Shown here one piece after another: positions 57,201-63,850 of a stretch of 64,000 nt of DNA. The notes under the pieces are model-generated. The model saw only the letters and a program-made list of their open reading frames with translations. It made no database searches and was not told the DNA's origin. Within the stretch, counting starts at the first letter, position 1; each line of letters starts with the position of its first letter. The translations under genes were made by a program, and so were the position numbers. Source of the stretch: Pararge aegeria (taxonomy: Eukaryota > Arthropoda > Insecta > Lepidoptera > Nymphalidae); contig NC_053199.1 of the NCBI RefSeq assembly GCF_905163445.1, positions 11,860,001 through 11,924,000 on the forward strand. Reading direction: 5' to 3'.

Positions 57201-60200
57201 GAAAGTTGATAAAAAAGTAATGACAAATGGAGAATCATTAGAAATGGAGAACTCCACAGTTTTTCTAGGAGTTACCTTGGATTGTAAGCTACAGTGGGGT
57301 GCCCATATCGAGACACTAGTGGGTAAGCTCAGCTCAGCTGCTTATGCTGTCAGAAAAATTTGACAGTTAACAGATGTTGAAACCGCTAAGCTTGTTTATT
57401 TTGCATACTTTCATAGTGTAATGTCATATGGGATCTTGTTATGGGGCAGAGCTGCTGATATAGAAACTATATTTATACTACAGAAAAGAGCTGTGCGATC
57501 CATATATAAACTTGGATCACGCGAATCCCTTCGTACCAAATTTAAAGAAATAGGTATACTTACAGTAGCCTCGCAATATATTTATAATAATATAATCTTT
57601 ATTAGACAAAACATAAGTAATTATAAACAAAAAGTCGATATAAACAGTCGACTAACCAGAAACGGACATAAATTAGTGATATCTGCATATCGTCTGAGAA
57701 AAGTACAGAAATCCTTTGTGGGGATGGGTATATGCTTTTATAACATTATACCGAAGGTAATATTAGATCTACCTTTATCTAAGTTTAAACAATATATTAA
57801 AACAAATTTAACAAATTGTGGTTACTATACGATTGATGAATTCCTTAACGACAAAGCTGCTTGGAAGCAGGCCACTCCGTTCTCATCTCTCACAAAACAG
57901 AAAATTTCTAAAGATTGTTAAACTTTAAAAAGATGTTGGATTAGAGCAATCTGCTGAATTTCTTTCCGGCTCTTCTCAGTGGAATCTGCCTTCCGAACCG
58001 GTGGTAGAGTCACTACAAAAAGACTGACTTGACGTTTCAAAAGTGATTATTAATTAGGCCTATTTGAAATAAATGAATTTTGAATTTTCAACATTAGAGG
58101 TAAAATAATTACTGTCAACTGCTAAATGATATGAATGACTACTTTCGCTAGAGAAACACTACTGAAGTGGATTGGTTTTTGATGCTTTAATATTAGTCGT
58201 GTACACGGTTTTTACATCTTCTGAATTCTGTGCTCGTCGCTTCGCTGACAAAAACCGCGCAAGTCAAATGAGACTAGCATACAATAAACAAGGACCTCAC
58301 TGGCGCAGTGGTGAACGATAAGTGAAGGTTCCAGATTCAATTGTCGGTGGGAGAAAGTAAATTTATTATTTCTGAATGTTCTCTGCCTGTCCTTGGCTAT
58401 CACCATGCCTACAATGACGTGCTCGACATCGTAAATTGAGCATTTACGATGTCGAGTATAAATCGATACGCTATCACCTTAGACTGCATCATCTATCATC
58501 AACAGGTGGGATAAAAAACAGTTCTGTCTTCGCTATTTCAACAAATATCCAAAGATAAACCTGTCTGTATAATGTTCATAATTACGAGTTAACTTAGCAA
58601 TATAGGTGGGTTTATAATTAGCTGCGAGTCGTTACTTTTGATGAAAAGTCTGCAGTACATGTAATTTTTTGTGTACATATATGTTCATCAAAGGAACATC
58701 GCGGGGTGTAGCTAGTAATCTTATTTCGACTTAGTTTAGTTTGGCAAACTATAGCTATTTACCTCCGACGCAAATAACGATTGGGTGGTTTTTTTAAAGT
58801 TTTACGTGTCTGTGTGTTTGTATCTGTCTGTGGCATCGTAGCTCCCGAACGGATGAAACGATAATGAATTTGTTTTTCTTGTTAGAAAGGTGAATTAGTC
58901 ATGAGTGTTTTAGCTATATTTGCTGAAACTCGGTTGAAGATGGCTGCCCTCAATACCATCATCACAGGGTATCAATTTACTTGTTTTAGGCTTTTGACGC
59001 TCATACTATTGTTATCATTAATTTTATATTTCAAGAAAATTTTGTTATTGAATATTATTTATTTTAAAACTTATATATTACTAGTTGTCCCGGCGAACTT
59101 TGTACCGCGGATATTTTTTTTTATGAATGTTATATTTTAATTCAAAATTCAAAATTCAAATTTTTTTTAATTTCAAGTAGGCCTAATATAAGCACTTTTG
59201 AAACGTCAAGTCTGTCTGTTTGTAGTGATTCTACCACCGGTTCGGAAGGCAGATTCTACCGAGAAGAAGCCGGCAAGAAACTCAGCAGTTGCTCTTTTCC
59301 AACATCAACAATTTACATTTTGCATTTTAACATTCATTTTTCTATCTTGTGTGAGCTGAAAGCGGAGCCGGAAGCTTCCAAGCAACCTTGTCATAAAAAA
59401 ATTCATCAATTGTATAGTAACCTCGCTGTTATAAGTGTGTTTTAACAAATTCTCAAACTTGTGCATTGGCAGGTCCAAAATCACCTTAGGAATCATATTA
59501 TAAAAGCGTATACTCAATCCCACAAATGATCCCTGTACCTTACGCAGACGATATGCAGATGACACTAATTTATGACCATTTCTTGTAAGTCGACGTTTAT
59601 GTCCACTTTTTGTTTATAAATACTAATATGTTGTCTTACAAATACTATATTGTTATAAATATATTGTGAAGCTACAGTAAGTATGCCTATTTCTTTAAAC
59701 TTCTCACGGAGGGATTCGCGTGATTTAAGTTTAGATATTGACCGTACAGCTCTTTTCTGCAATATAAATATAGTTTCGATATCAGCTGCTTTACCCCATA
59801 ACAAGATTCCATAGGACATAACACTATGAAAGTACGCAAAATAAACTAGCCTAGCTATTTCAACGTCAGTAATCTGTCTAATTTTTCTGACTGCGTAGGC
59901 AGCCGAGCTTAGTTTACCCGCTAGTGAATCTATATGGGCACCCCACTGTAGCTTATTATCCAAGGTCACGCCCAGAAAAACTGTGGAAGTCTCTATTCTT
60001 AGTGATTCACCATTTAGCATTATATTTTTATCAATTTTCTTTACATTTGGTAAGATAAATTCGACACACTTTGTTTTTTTTGCATTTAATACTTATTATC
60101 CTATTCCGGTCTAAGAAAAATTCAAAAATCAAATATCGTAAAAATTTGTCCAGCCCTTCTTGAGTTATAAATGGTGTAACTAACACAACTTTCTTTTATA

Positions 60201-62562
60201 TATACATAGATTATTTCTATATTTTATAAATGTGTGTCCCGAAATGTTACTCTAATATTTTGTAAGTGATTCATTGTGGAAAAGACAGCACAATTCGTGT
60301 ACAACAAAATTGGCACCAGTGACTCAATCAATAATTAGGTAGACTACGTAACTGATACTTTACTGATACAACATTTGTTTCAGGATGAGAAACAAAACGA
60401 GAGGGACACTAAATCTCCAACACCAGCCGTGGGCATCAAATTAGGATGGATTCAAGTAAGGATAGATGAAATAATTTAATAATTAAAACTTAAACTGCGC
60501 CCACGTCGGAGCATGAGTCTTGTGATTAGTTTGCCCTTACTGTTTTCTATTGCAATCATTATATCAACTTATTAACGGCCACTAAAGGGCACTAGTTTAC
60601 CCCCACAATGAGAAGGGTGTAGGCCGTAGTCCACCACGCTGGTCTAGTGCGGATCGGTGGACTCCACACGCCTTTGAGAACATTATACAGAACTCTTAGG
60701 CATGCAGGTTTCCTCACGATGTTTTGCCTAAAGTAATATTTTAATCACAATATGTAGTTATAACTCTAATTACGGGCCTATTAAAAAGAACTGGCCTGAA
60801 GTATCTCTGGACTACGCGATCAATATAAGAAAACCTTTAGAAGAACCAGAGTTACCGACATAACTTAGCGAACTATAGCAGTGGACGGAGCACATACAGA
60901 ACCCTCATTCAGCCATTATTCCATGCAGTGCATTGTGTCCAACAGTGAAAAAGCCCACCCAAATTTTTCCCACTTCCCCATTTAATAGAAAACGTTTATT
61001 AATAAAATAATTACTGTCGACTGTTAAATGGTATGATGTGACAAACCGTCTGTTTGAGAAAAACTTCTATTGAGTGGTTTTTGCTGTTTCAATATACCTA
61101 CACGGTTTCTGTATGTCCCAATTCTGTGCCTAGCAGTATAAGTTACTGTAATCGAATTTGGTCATGTCACGCCCTTAACTGTGTGAAGTGTGGCAGGGTG
61201 TGCTGATACCATGCCTGCTGAACATCTGGGGCGTGATGCTGTTCCTGCGCATCTCGTGGGTGGTGGGGCAGGCGGGCGTGGGGCTCACGCTCGTCATCAT
61301 CGGCATCTCCGCCGTCGTGTGCGTCATCACCACGCTCTCCATGAGCGCGATTTGCACCAACGGGGAGGTGAAGGGAGGTTTGTACGAGAGACTATGACTT
61401 ATTACCTACAGGCGCACTTGCAGGGATTTATTCCTGCAAGAGCATATTGATGTGTTCCGGTCTAAAGGTTGCCGGTGAATTGCATGAGGCTTAACACCGA
61501 CGCCTCAGATTGATGGACACATGGCACGTTGGACGTGTCCCTCGCAAGTTTATCTGTTTGTTGACGTTTGGTTTCCTTTTAACGACTGGTGGTCCGTTAA
61601 TTATTACTATAAAAAAAATACTGTATAAGAGTTGCGTTTTTACCTTCGCCAACTTTCTATATAATTTTTAAGCGACTTCATAAAAAGGAGGTTATTACGA
61701 TTTGATACGAAATTATGTAATACCAGTTTGTAGTAGCAGAACATTTATTTATTTATTTATTAGCTTTTCAATTAAAACAAACAGTACAATTACACATAAA
61801 AGTAATGCCGTATTTTTATCACATAAACCAATGTAGTTTCCACAACTTAGTTTATACACATACGATAACATTAACCACATTGTGTAAAAGAGCTAATGAT
61901 TATTATGGAACAAGCTTTCATCTACGGTGTTGCCGCAGAATAATAAGGGATTATTTACGGGGCGATTAAACAAATGTTTGGATATAATTGTCTCCTGCCC
62001 ATGTTAGCCGTGCATGGAAAGGACAACAATAACCTTAGTGGAAATATTATAAAATAAAAGACGTGTAGGTAATTATAGACGGGGTCCTATTCCGTATTGC
62101 CGTGTTTTGGTATGTGGACACGAAAATTGTAATTGTTAGGGGATGCAATCGGGGGATATAATTTTTGTCTCTTGAATATCCAACCTGCCTAGCAGTGTTG
62201 GTGGGCTACCTGCTTAGTCCTTCAGTTATTCCTTTAAAGAATCAAGACAGTTATCCTTTTAAGTATTCTTATTATATCAAAAATATATAATTTTTCTTAC
62301 AGGTGGTATATACTACATAATATCGAGGTCTCTCGGCCCGGAGTTCGGTGCGTCTGTCGGCATCATATTCGCGTTCGCAAACGCCGTCGCCGCCAGTATG
62401 AACACAATCGGGTTCTGCGATTCCCTGAACGACCTACTGAGGACGCAGGGAACATATATTATTGACAACAGTGTCAATGACGTCAGGATAGTGGGCACAG
62501 TGGCGCTTATCGTCATGTGTGTTATTTGTGCTGTCGGCATGGATTGGGAAAGTAAGGCGCAG
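45131..62562 (+). CDS. SLC12 cation-chloride cotransporter, NKCC/NCC side, 5' part of gene
   Basis: Electroneutral cotransport of Cl- with Na+ (and K+ in NKCC proper) across the plasma membrane. Five coding pieces join in phase to 271 residues: 45131-45144, 45812-46097, 60384-60455, 61197-61377, 62303-62562. Residues 5-8 are RFTV, matching the RFx[V/I] docking motif for SPAK/OSR1 (Fray) kinases. Residues 61-86 align with the phosphoregulatory block of NKCC1, with T66 in TREALPR at the place of a key regulatory Thr and S61 and S79 at the neighbouring sites. TM1 starts near LLNIWGVMLFLRISWVVGQA (131-150), TM2 follows, and TM3 is in exon 5 with SRSLGPEFG before it. N218 replaces the Tyr that contacts K+ in NKCC1. 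The gene runs beyond 64000. Family sure; subfamily likely the insect CG31547/CCC2-like branch. Confidence 0.88.
45145..45811 (+). other. Cotransporter intron 1, holding dispersed repeat F
   Basis: Phase-2 intron, 667 bases, gt at 45145 and ag at 45810-45811. Bases 45390-45640 are repeat F (gacaagggatataattaacg, gcgccagtgctctgagagtt, catgctagccgggctggg), followed by a repeat-like cccccctggacaccacgagg segment. The frame at 45511-45711 is inside this repeat and is not a gene. Confidence 0.75.
45812..46097 (+). CDS. Cotransporter exon 2: cytoplasmic regulatory N-terminus
   Basis: 286 bases, one base plus 95 codons, residues 5 (last base) to 100. It opens with A-TTC-ACT-GTT, which completes Arg and gives F-T-V: the kinase docking motif is split by intron 1. 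It then runs to KRSLAQLTREALPRMENYRN and KRPSLGELHGD. L-T-x-x-A-x-P-R-x-x-x-Y-R and R-P-S-L-x-E-L-H are hallmarks of NKCC/NCC N-termini. It ends ACT-GAA-GAG before gtaagt at 46098. The alternative frame at 45748-46086 is a shadow. Confidence 0.9.
46270..46590 (-). mobile_element. SINE-3, nearly full length, minus strand, in intron 2
   Basis: From the 3' end (ctgcaatctcaactggtgtt, gatgcagtctacgatggtag) through ggtttctacgcgacattgta, gtcgaagcctcccacccgac, to the head (ggagtcgagcctggcacccc, ctcaccgttgcgccag). The best SINE-3 in the window. Confidence 0.85.
46864..47120 (+). repeat. Dispersed repeat Z, uninterrupted copy, intron 2
   Basis: Landmarks cattcagccattgcatgcag, aacttttcccattttcccat, tggtaaactttaaaacgtcc, tactgtcaactgctaaatgg, and ttagtcgtgtacacggtttc. 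Two more copies are at 56815-58215 (interrupted) and 60895-61130. All three lie in this gene. Confidence 0.85.
47163..47435 (+). repeat. Dispersed repeat G
   Basis: Landmarks aaataccccgtcttttatga, attctactagtcaaaccatt, a (ac)n run at 47369, and ttttgcgtcgggagttaaaa. An inverted copy is at 58750-58990 and a 5' piece at 62595-62690. Confidence 0.7.
47436..47904. other. Intron 2, no recognised feature
   Basis: AT-rich intronic sequence. Confidence 0.35.
47905..47945 (+). mobile_element. SINE-2 head scrap
   Basis: gccggccaattggcgcagtg matches the first bases of SINE-2; nothing of the body follows. Confidence 0.6.
47946..48635. other. Intron 2, mostly unassigned
   Basis: AT-rich. Bases 48430-48600 look like a decayed dispersed repeat on the minus strand (accaaatttcattatcattc). 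Confidence 0.35.
48638..48898 (-). mobile_element. SINE-1, full length, minus strand, intron 2
   Basis: From caatgagaagaggtagccgt and tgtggattggtagactccac through cctcacgatgttttccttca to the tRNA head (gggattcgaactcggccctc; ctactcactgagctatcatc). Confidence 0.88.
48899..49350. other. Intron 2, no recognised feature
   Basis: No match. A GC-richer patch at 49080-49200 shows no exon structure. Confidence 0.35.
49354..49580 (+). mobile_element. Family A 3' UTR fragment with palindromic insert
   Basis: Matches the family A 3' UTR (ggctaagtttgttgtgagct, ggaaccctcgtagcttta) and tail (tttgactttgacttagactt). Between them, 49459-49497 forms an 18-bp hairpin that the other copies lack. Confidence 0.85.
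49635..49770 (+). mobile_element. SINE-6, plus strand
   Basis: gcagatcagaatacatttgt, cttaccgcgggttttgtacg, aggcgactaagggaatataa, and cagtgtcctctgtgctactt. It may run on to 49830 (gtccagtattggactgcaat). Confidence 0.7.
49865..50275. repeat. SINE-5-related repeat, GC-rich
   Basis: Bases 49945-50060 (catgcacaaaagcactgcat, taccctgg) recur at 50615-50745. The GC-rich part 50040-50260 gives a readable frame on the minus strand (GRGRRKIYLGILGSP), reminiscent of a retroelement coding scrap, but I cannot name it. Confidence 0.45.
50430..50845 (+). mobile_element. SINE-5, decayed
   Basis: gagccgcgcctatttaccag, gtagagctcgtccggggaag, gcacaaaagcactgcctacc, then cttacgtctcaggttacggg, and gatgtgttccttgcatgccc. 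Confidence 0.65.
51036..51205 (+). repeat. Dispersed repeat, D-like start
   Basis: Starts actagctgacccgtgcaact, tggtctgcg; ends catgaaaatcgttggagccg. It runs into an AT palindrome. Confidence 0.65.
51206..51334. repeat. AT-rich palindrome
   Basis: (at)n of about 30 bases, then an inverted repeat whose ends read aacgaatccaattatatata (51239) and tatataattggattcgtt (to 51334). The middle is almost pure A and T. Confidence 0.85.
51350..51602 (-). mobile_element. SINE-2, full length, minus strand
   Basis: Distal cgccatctagccccaaagta through cagataatcacccagacact to head gtgggaatcgaacccacggc, gcagggtcgctgcccacta. It has good tRNA boxes. Confidence 0.88.
51603..52045. other. Intron 2, no recognised feature
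   Basis: No match found. Confidence 0.35.
52050..52165 (-). mobile_element. SINE-6 part, minus strand
   Basis: cattatattgccttagtcgc, ctcgtacgactcatgtggga, ctgtattctgatttgccgtc. Confidence 0.65.
52265..52420 (-). mobile_element. SINE-4 variant, minus strand
   Basis: Shares actttattgcacgtataaca, cagtaaggagtatacagtac, and atgcaaaggcggccttttt with 15765-15925. Confidence 0.6.
52430..52625 (+). mobile_element. SINE-3 piece, rearranged
   Basis: gggaatttataatttatgaa, ctgttctgttgggaggatct, and a segment with ggaatcgtatcggaacgcta. The order is not that of the intact copy. Confidence 0.5.
52626..53150. other. Intron 2, no recognised feature
   Basis: A repeat scrap (aaatcggtccagccgttcag, 52717) and otherwise unassigned sequence. 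Confidence 0.35.
53155..53325 (+). repeat. Dispersed repeat H, uninterrupted copy
   Basis: Starts actagctgtcccggcgaact, tcgtaccgcgg; then atgaatgttatattttaata, ctattccgatctaagagg, gttcttgagttatgaatggt, gtaactaacaaaacttt. The other copy (59078-60215) is interrupted after ttatattttaat. Confidence 0.85.
53338..53575 (+). mobile_element. SINE-1 with internal deletion
   Basis: Head (gtgatagcccagttgttagg, gttcgaatcccagcaatcat), then a jump from atatcacttacgtaaaagta to gtggagtccaccaaaccgca: the middle (cggtgaaggaaaacatcg to gagagttct) is deleted. Confidence 0.85.
53585..53712 (-). mobile_element. SINE-2 head half, minus strand
   Basis: gaaaaacattcatgttcact, gtgggaatcgaacccccggt, gcaggttcgctgcacagtgc, gccaatcggccgtc. 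It abuts the SINE-1 tail-to-tail. Confidence 0.85.
53713..55340. other. Intron 2, no recognised gene
   Basis: AT-rich. The patch gctggcagcattgccccttt (55143) looks like a coding scrap of some retroelement on the minus strand, but is too short to name. Confidence 0.35.
55345..55541. mobile_element. Foldback element, copy 3, left arm lost
   Basis: Shares atttataatttcttcatact, ccacaccaaacagctcttcg, gcttaattttcataatttat, and catggatttccgcaaagaaa with the copies at 32846 and 41361; the left terminal arm is missing. Confidence 0.75.
55542..56812. other. Intron 2, no recognised gene
   Basis: No exon found. The 93-codon frame at 55994-56275 has no motif. Confidence 0.35.
56954..58089 (+). mobile_element. 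Family B non-LTR retrotransposon, copy 1
   Basis: A 5'-truncated element: end of the reverse transcriptase, C-terminal domain, 3' UTR and tail (ggcctatttgaaataaatga then attttgaatttt). It is a relative of family A: both have a segment of the form SYGILLWGxAADI and LQKRAVRSIYK. Confidence 0.9.
56975..57921 (+). pseudogene. Family B ORF2 fragment, broken
   Basis: Starts near MGVPQGSLLGLFLSV, then the catalytic motif LFADDTSF in another frame (57058-57080), so at least one frameshift lies near 57040. Then VFLGVTLDCKLQWGAHIE and, from 57421, an open stretch of 166 codons: SYGILLWGRAADIETIFILQ, KRAVRSIYKLGSRESL, to SLTKQKISKDC. An in-frame stop replaces the codon before QLTDVETAKLVYFAYFHS near 57361. 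It makes no functional enzyme. Confidence 0.85.
58285..58520 (+). mobile_element. SINE-3 with a palindromic insert
   Basis: Head tcactggcgcagtggtgaac, ttccagattcaattgtcggt, tatttctgaatgttctctgc; 3' end caccttagactgcatcatct. A 35-base perfect hairpin (58422-58456) sits in the middle. Confidence 0.7.
58422..58456. repeat. Perfect 15-bp hairpin
   Basis: ctcgacatcgtaaat, loop tgagc, atttacgatgtcgag. It is not present in other SINE-3 copies. Confidence 0.95.
58521..58745. other. Intron 2, no recognised feature
   Basis: Unassigned. Confidence 0.35.
58750..58990 (-). repeat. Dispersed repeat G, inverted copy
   Basis: cctccgacgcaaataacgat, gtgtctgtgtgtttgtatct, ctcggttgaagatggctgcc: the reverse of 47163-47435 in layout. 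Confidence 0.6.
59139..60087 (-). mobile_element. Family B non-LTR retrotransposon, copy 2
   Basis: On the minus strand it runs from about 60087 to the tail at 59139 (ttgaattttgaattttgaat when read on minus). It is 5'-truncated within the reverse transcriptase C-terminal region. Confidence 0.9.
59305..60087 (-). pseudogene. Family B ORF2 C-terminal fragment
   Basis: From NAKKTKCVEFILPNVKKI, VFLGVTLDNKLQWGAHID, to SYGILLWGKAADIETIFILQ, then a frame change near 59565, and SAYRLRKVQGSFVGLSIRFY to SLTQDRKMNVKMQNVNC-like end. No catalytic FADD motif remains, so it cannot act as a reverse transcriptase. Confidence 0.85.
60384..60455 (+). CDS. Cotransporter exon 3: linker to TM1
   Basis: 72 bases, 24 codons (residues 101-124): DEKQNERDTKSPTPAVGIKL then GWIQ. 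Acceptor acatttgtttcag ends at 60383; donor gtaagg starts at 60456. The K-x-G-W-I ending directly before G-V-L-x-x-C is a fixed feature at the membrane entry of NKCC/NCC proteins. It is too short for automatic open-frame lists and was found by reading for this motif. Confidence 0.9.
60595..60758 (-). mobile_element. SINE-1, 3' two thirds, minus strand, intron 3
   Basis: acaatgagaagggtgtaggc, cgtagtccaccacgctggtc, gtgcggatcggtggactcca, caggtttcctcacgatgttt; the head is lost. Confidence 0.85.
60810..60890 (+). pseudogene. RTE-like scrap, intron 3
   Basis: LRDQYKKTFRRTRVTDIT with changes resembles the R-x-x-x-V-T-D-I segment read at 31919-32101. Short and decayed. Confidence 0.45.
60895..61130 (+). 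repeat. Dispersed repeat Z, intron 3
   Basis: ccctcattcagccattattc, gtgcattgtgtccaacagtg, attactgtcgactgttaaat, tacacggtttctgtatgtcc. Confidence 0.75.
61197..61377 (+). CDS. Cotransporter exon 4: TM1 and TM2
   Basis: 181 bases, 60 codons plus one base (residues 125-184 and first base of 185). Acceptor gtgtggcag ends at 61196, donor gtttgt starts at 61378. It encodes GVLIPCLLNIWGVMLFLRIS, WVVGQAGVGL (TM1), then an isoleucine/valine-rich TM2 and LSMSAICTNGEVKGG, signature motifs of SLC12A1-3. The asparagine and isoleucine of LNIWG, part of the ion site in TM1, are kept. The exon is much GC-richer than its surroundings. The frame shown at 61190-61450 is a shadow. Confidence 0.95.
61390..61560 (+). 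mobile_element. SINE-5, partial, intron 4
   Basis: gcgcacttgcagggatttat, gatgtgttccggtctaaagg, aacaccgacgcctcagattg, atggacacatggcacgttgg. It gives the unsplit order used to recognise the interrupted copy at 18935. Confidence 0.7.
61561..61970. other. Intron 4, no recognised feature
   Basis: AT-rich with an (attt)n run at 61743. Confidence 0.4.
61975..62180. repeat. Dispersed repeat F pieces, intron 4
   Basis: ggatataattgtctcctgcc, catgttagccgtgcatgg, and later gcaatcgggggatataattt match parts of 33640 and 45390. Confidence 0.6.
62303..62562 (+). CDS. Cotransporter exon 5: TM3 region
   Basis: 260 bases; completes Gly185 and adds residues 186-271. Acceptor tttttcttacag ends at 62302, donor gtaaga starts at 62563. 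It encodes GIYYIISRSLGPEFGASVGI, IFAFANAVAASMNTIGFCDS, LNDLL, then a second hydrophobic run to AVGMDWESKAQ. S-R-S-L-G-P-E-F-G is invariant in the family. At 62401-62403 the codon AAC (Asn218) sits where NKCC1 has its K+-contacting Tyr. The next exon was not found before the window ends. Confidence 0.95.
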
Positions 62563-62594
62563 GTAAGATTTTCTGTGAATATAGGTATCCTCGT

Positions 62595-62690
62595 AAATTA
62601 AAATTTTAAAATCCCCGACTCATAATATCGTGTACATTGTTCTACTAGTCAAGACCTTTCATTTAATAATTAATACCCATAATGAACGGG
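62595..62690 (+). repeat. Dispersed repeat G, 5' piece, intron 5
   Basis: aaaatccccgactcataata, cattgttctactagtcaaga, match 47163-47260. Confidence 0.65.
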
Positions 62691-63300
62691 ATAGCATTTT
62701 TGGGGTATTTCAGCTATATTAAACCAATACACCTATTATCGGTTTCTGCGCTGCATCGTAACGTAATGCTGAATAAGTCACTGTCAGTGGTAACTAGCCA
62801 CGGACGAAGTCTCCCAATAAACCAAACCAGATTTATCTTAGGAAATTATGATGATTACCTGTATTATGGAACCCGGGACCCACTTAGTTCACTTATAAGA
62901 CACAGCGTCAGGGATGTTTTGTACACTCCAGATCCTAACTATCAGACTTCGATAAAGCACAACAGGGTTATGAATATACGAATGAATTAGAATATCAAAA
63001 AAAAAGTAGGTTCTTTTGCAGCTAAGCTTTGAAAAAATACCGAATTGCGGTCACACCCAGAGAGCTATCAAACGTTCGAATGGTAAATACGGATATTTGT
63101 CACGAGGGTGAATCGATAGTACTCGATGCAAAAGGTCAACCTCGCTATAAACGTGTTTGTACGTGTAATGGTAACATTATATGTTATCGAATTTGTGACA
63201 CAAATTGCATATAACACATGAAACTAGGCTACATTTAATCCTTACAATAAACTCTCGGAATTTAGGATTTTCATTAAATATAATACGCGTTTTGTAAAGC
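62691..63300 (+). other. Intron 5 with a Cys-rich open frame
   Basis: At 63029-63214 a 61-codon frame ends CHEGESIVLDAKGQPRYKRV then CTCNGNIICYRICDTNCI. The C-x-C-x-G-x-x-x-C spacing is like a small disulfide-rich module (VWC or pacifastin-like). There is no ATG, no signal peptide, and the in-frame TAA lies just upstream at 63022. An acceptor-like ttcttttgcag ends at 63020, but the splice phase that fits the frame meets the stop. The 102-codon frame at 62682-62990 just before has no motif. No gene is called. Confidence 0.3.
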
Positions 63301-63480
63301 TCAACCCATAATAGGTAATATTATTAACCCGAAAGTGTGTTTGTTTGTCCTTACTTCACGCCCTAACTAAGCAATATACAGGATTTCTGAAAGCTCGGAG
63401 ACTAACTTATGTTACTTTTTATCCCATGAAAACAAATGGGACTTCTCGCGGGACTTGCGAAAAATCGTAATAAACGCGGA
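63300..63480 (-). repeat. Dispersed repeat, minus strand, intron 5
   Basis: gtgtgtttgtttgtccttac, ttcacgccctaactaagcaa, ttttatcccatgaaaacaaa, tgggacttctcgcgggac: the reverse of the standard layout (tcccgcgggaa, gggataaaaagta, acgtaaagcaaggacaaac). Confidence 0.6.
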
Positions 63481-63767
63481 GGAAGAATCATAAGAAAGAG
63501 TAGCATAATAGTCATCCTCACAAGCCTAATAACGACTTACTTGCTGTCCACGGAGGCATGTGAGTTACGCCAGTCACGTATGTACCAGGCAAGCAAAGGC
63601 GGCGAGCAGTTCGCCGACACATATGTTTTCACGCACACATACGCATGTGTATAGGGTGGGATAGAGGAACGCGGTAAGCTGGGGTTGTTGGTAGAAACAG
63701 CAACTGTTTGTATCGCGCATTTGTGTGTTAGTTGTTTCACTAGTTAAGGGAAAAGGGAGTTTGTTTT

Positions 63768-63850
63768 TTTTTTCCAGTAGTGGGAATCGAACCCACGGCC
63801 TTAGACTCGGAAAGCAGGGTCGCTGCAAATCGCGCCCATCGGCCGTCAAA
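63768..63850 (-). mobile_element. SINE-2 head, minus strand
   Basis: gtagtgggaatcgaacccac, ggccttagactcggaaagca, gggtcgctgc, ccatcggccgtca. Box A and B present; no body. Confidence 0.8.

Larger units (their letters stand above)
56815..58215 (+). repeat. Dispersed repeat Z, split by family B copy 1
   Basis: Left part to about 56953 (cattcagccattattgtgtc ... catggtaaactttt); right part from about 58090 (acattagaggtaaaataatt, actgtcaactgctaaatgat, tagtcgtgtacacggttttt). The copy at 46864 shows the empty site (ggtaaactttaaaacgtccg). Confidence 0.85.
59078..60215 (+). repeat. Dispersed repeat H, split by family B copy 2
   Basis: Left: actagttgtcccggcgaact ... gttatattttaat (59138). Right: tttaatacttattatcctat (60082), cttgagttataaatggtgta. 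The shared tttaat is a candidate target-site duplication. The uninterrupted version is at 53155. Confidence 0.85.

Noticed and set aside
61190..61450. 86-codon Ala/Gly/His-rich frame over exon 4
   Set aside because: Shadow of the GC-rich membrane exon in another frame; composition is an artefact of codon bias.
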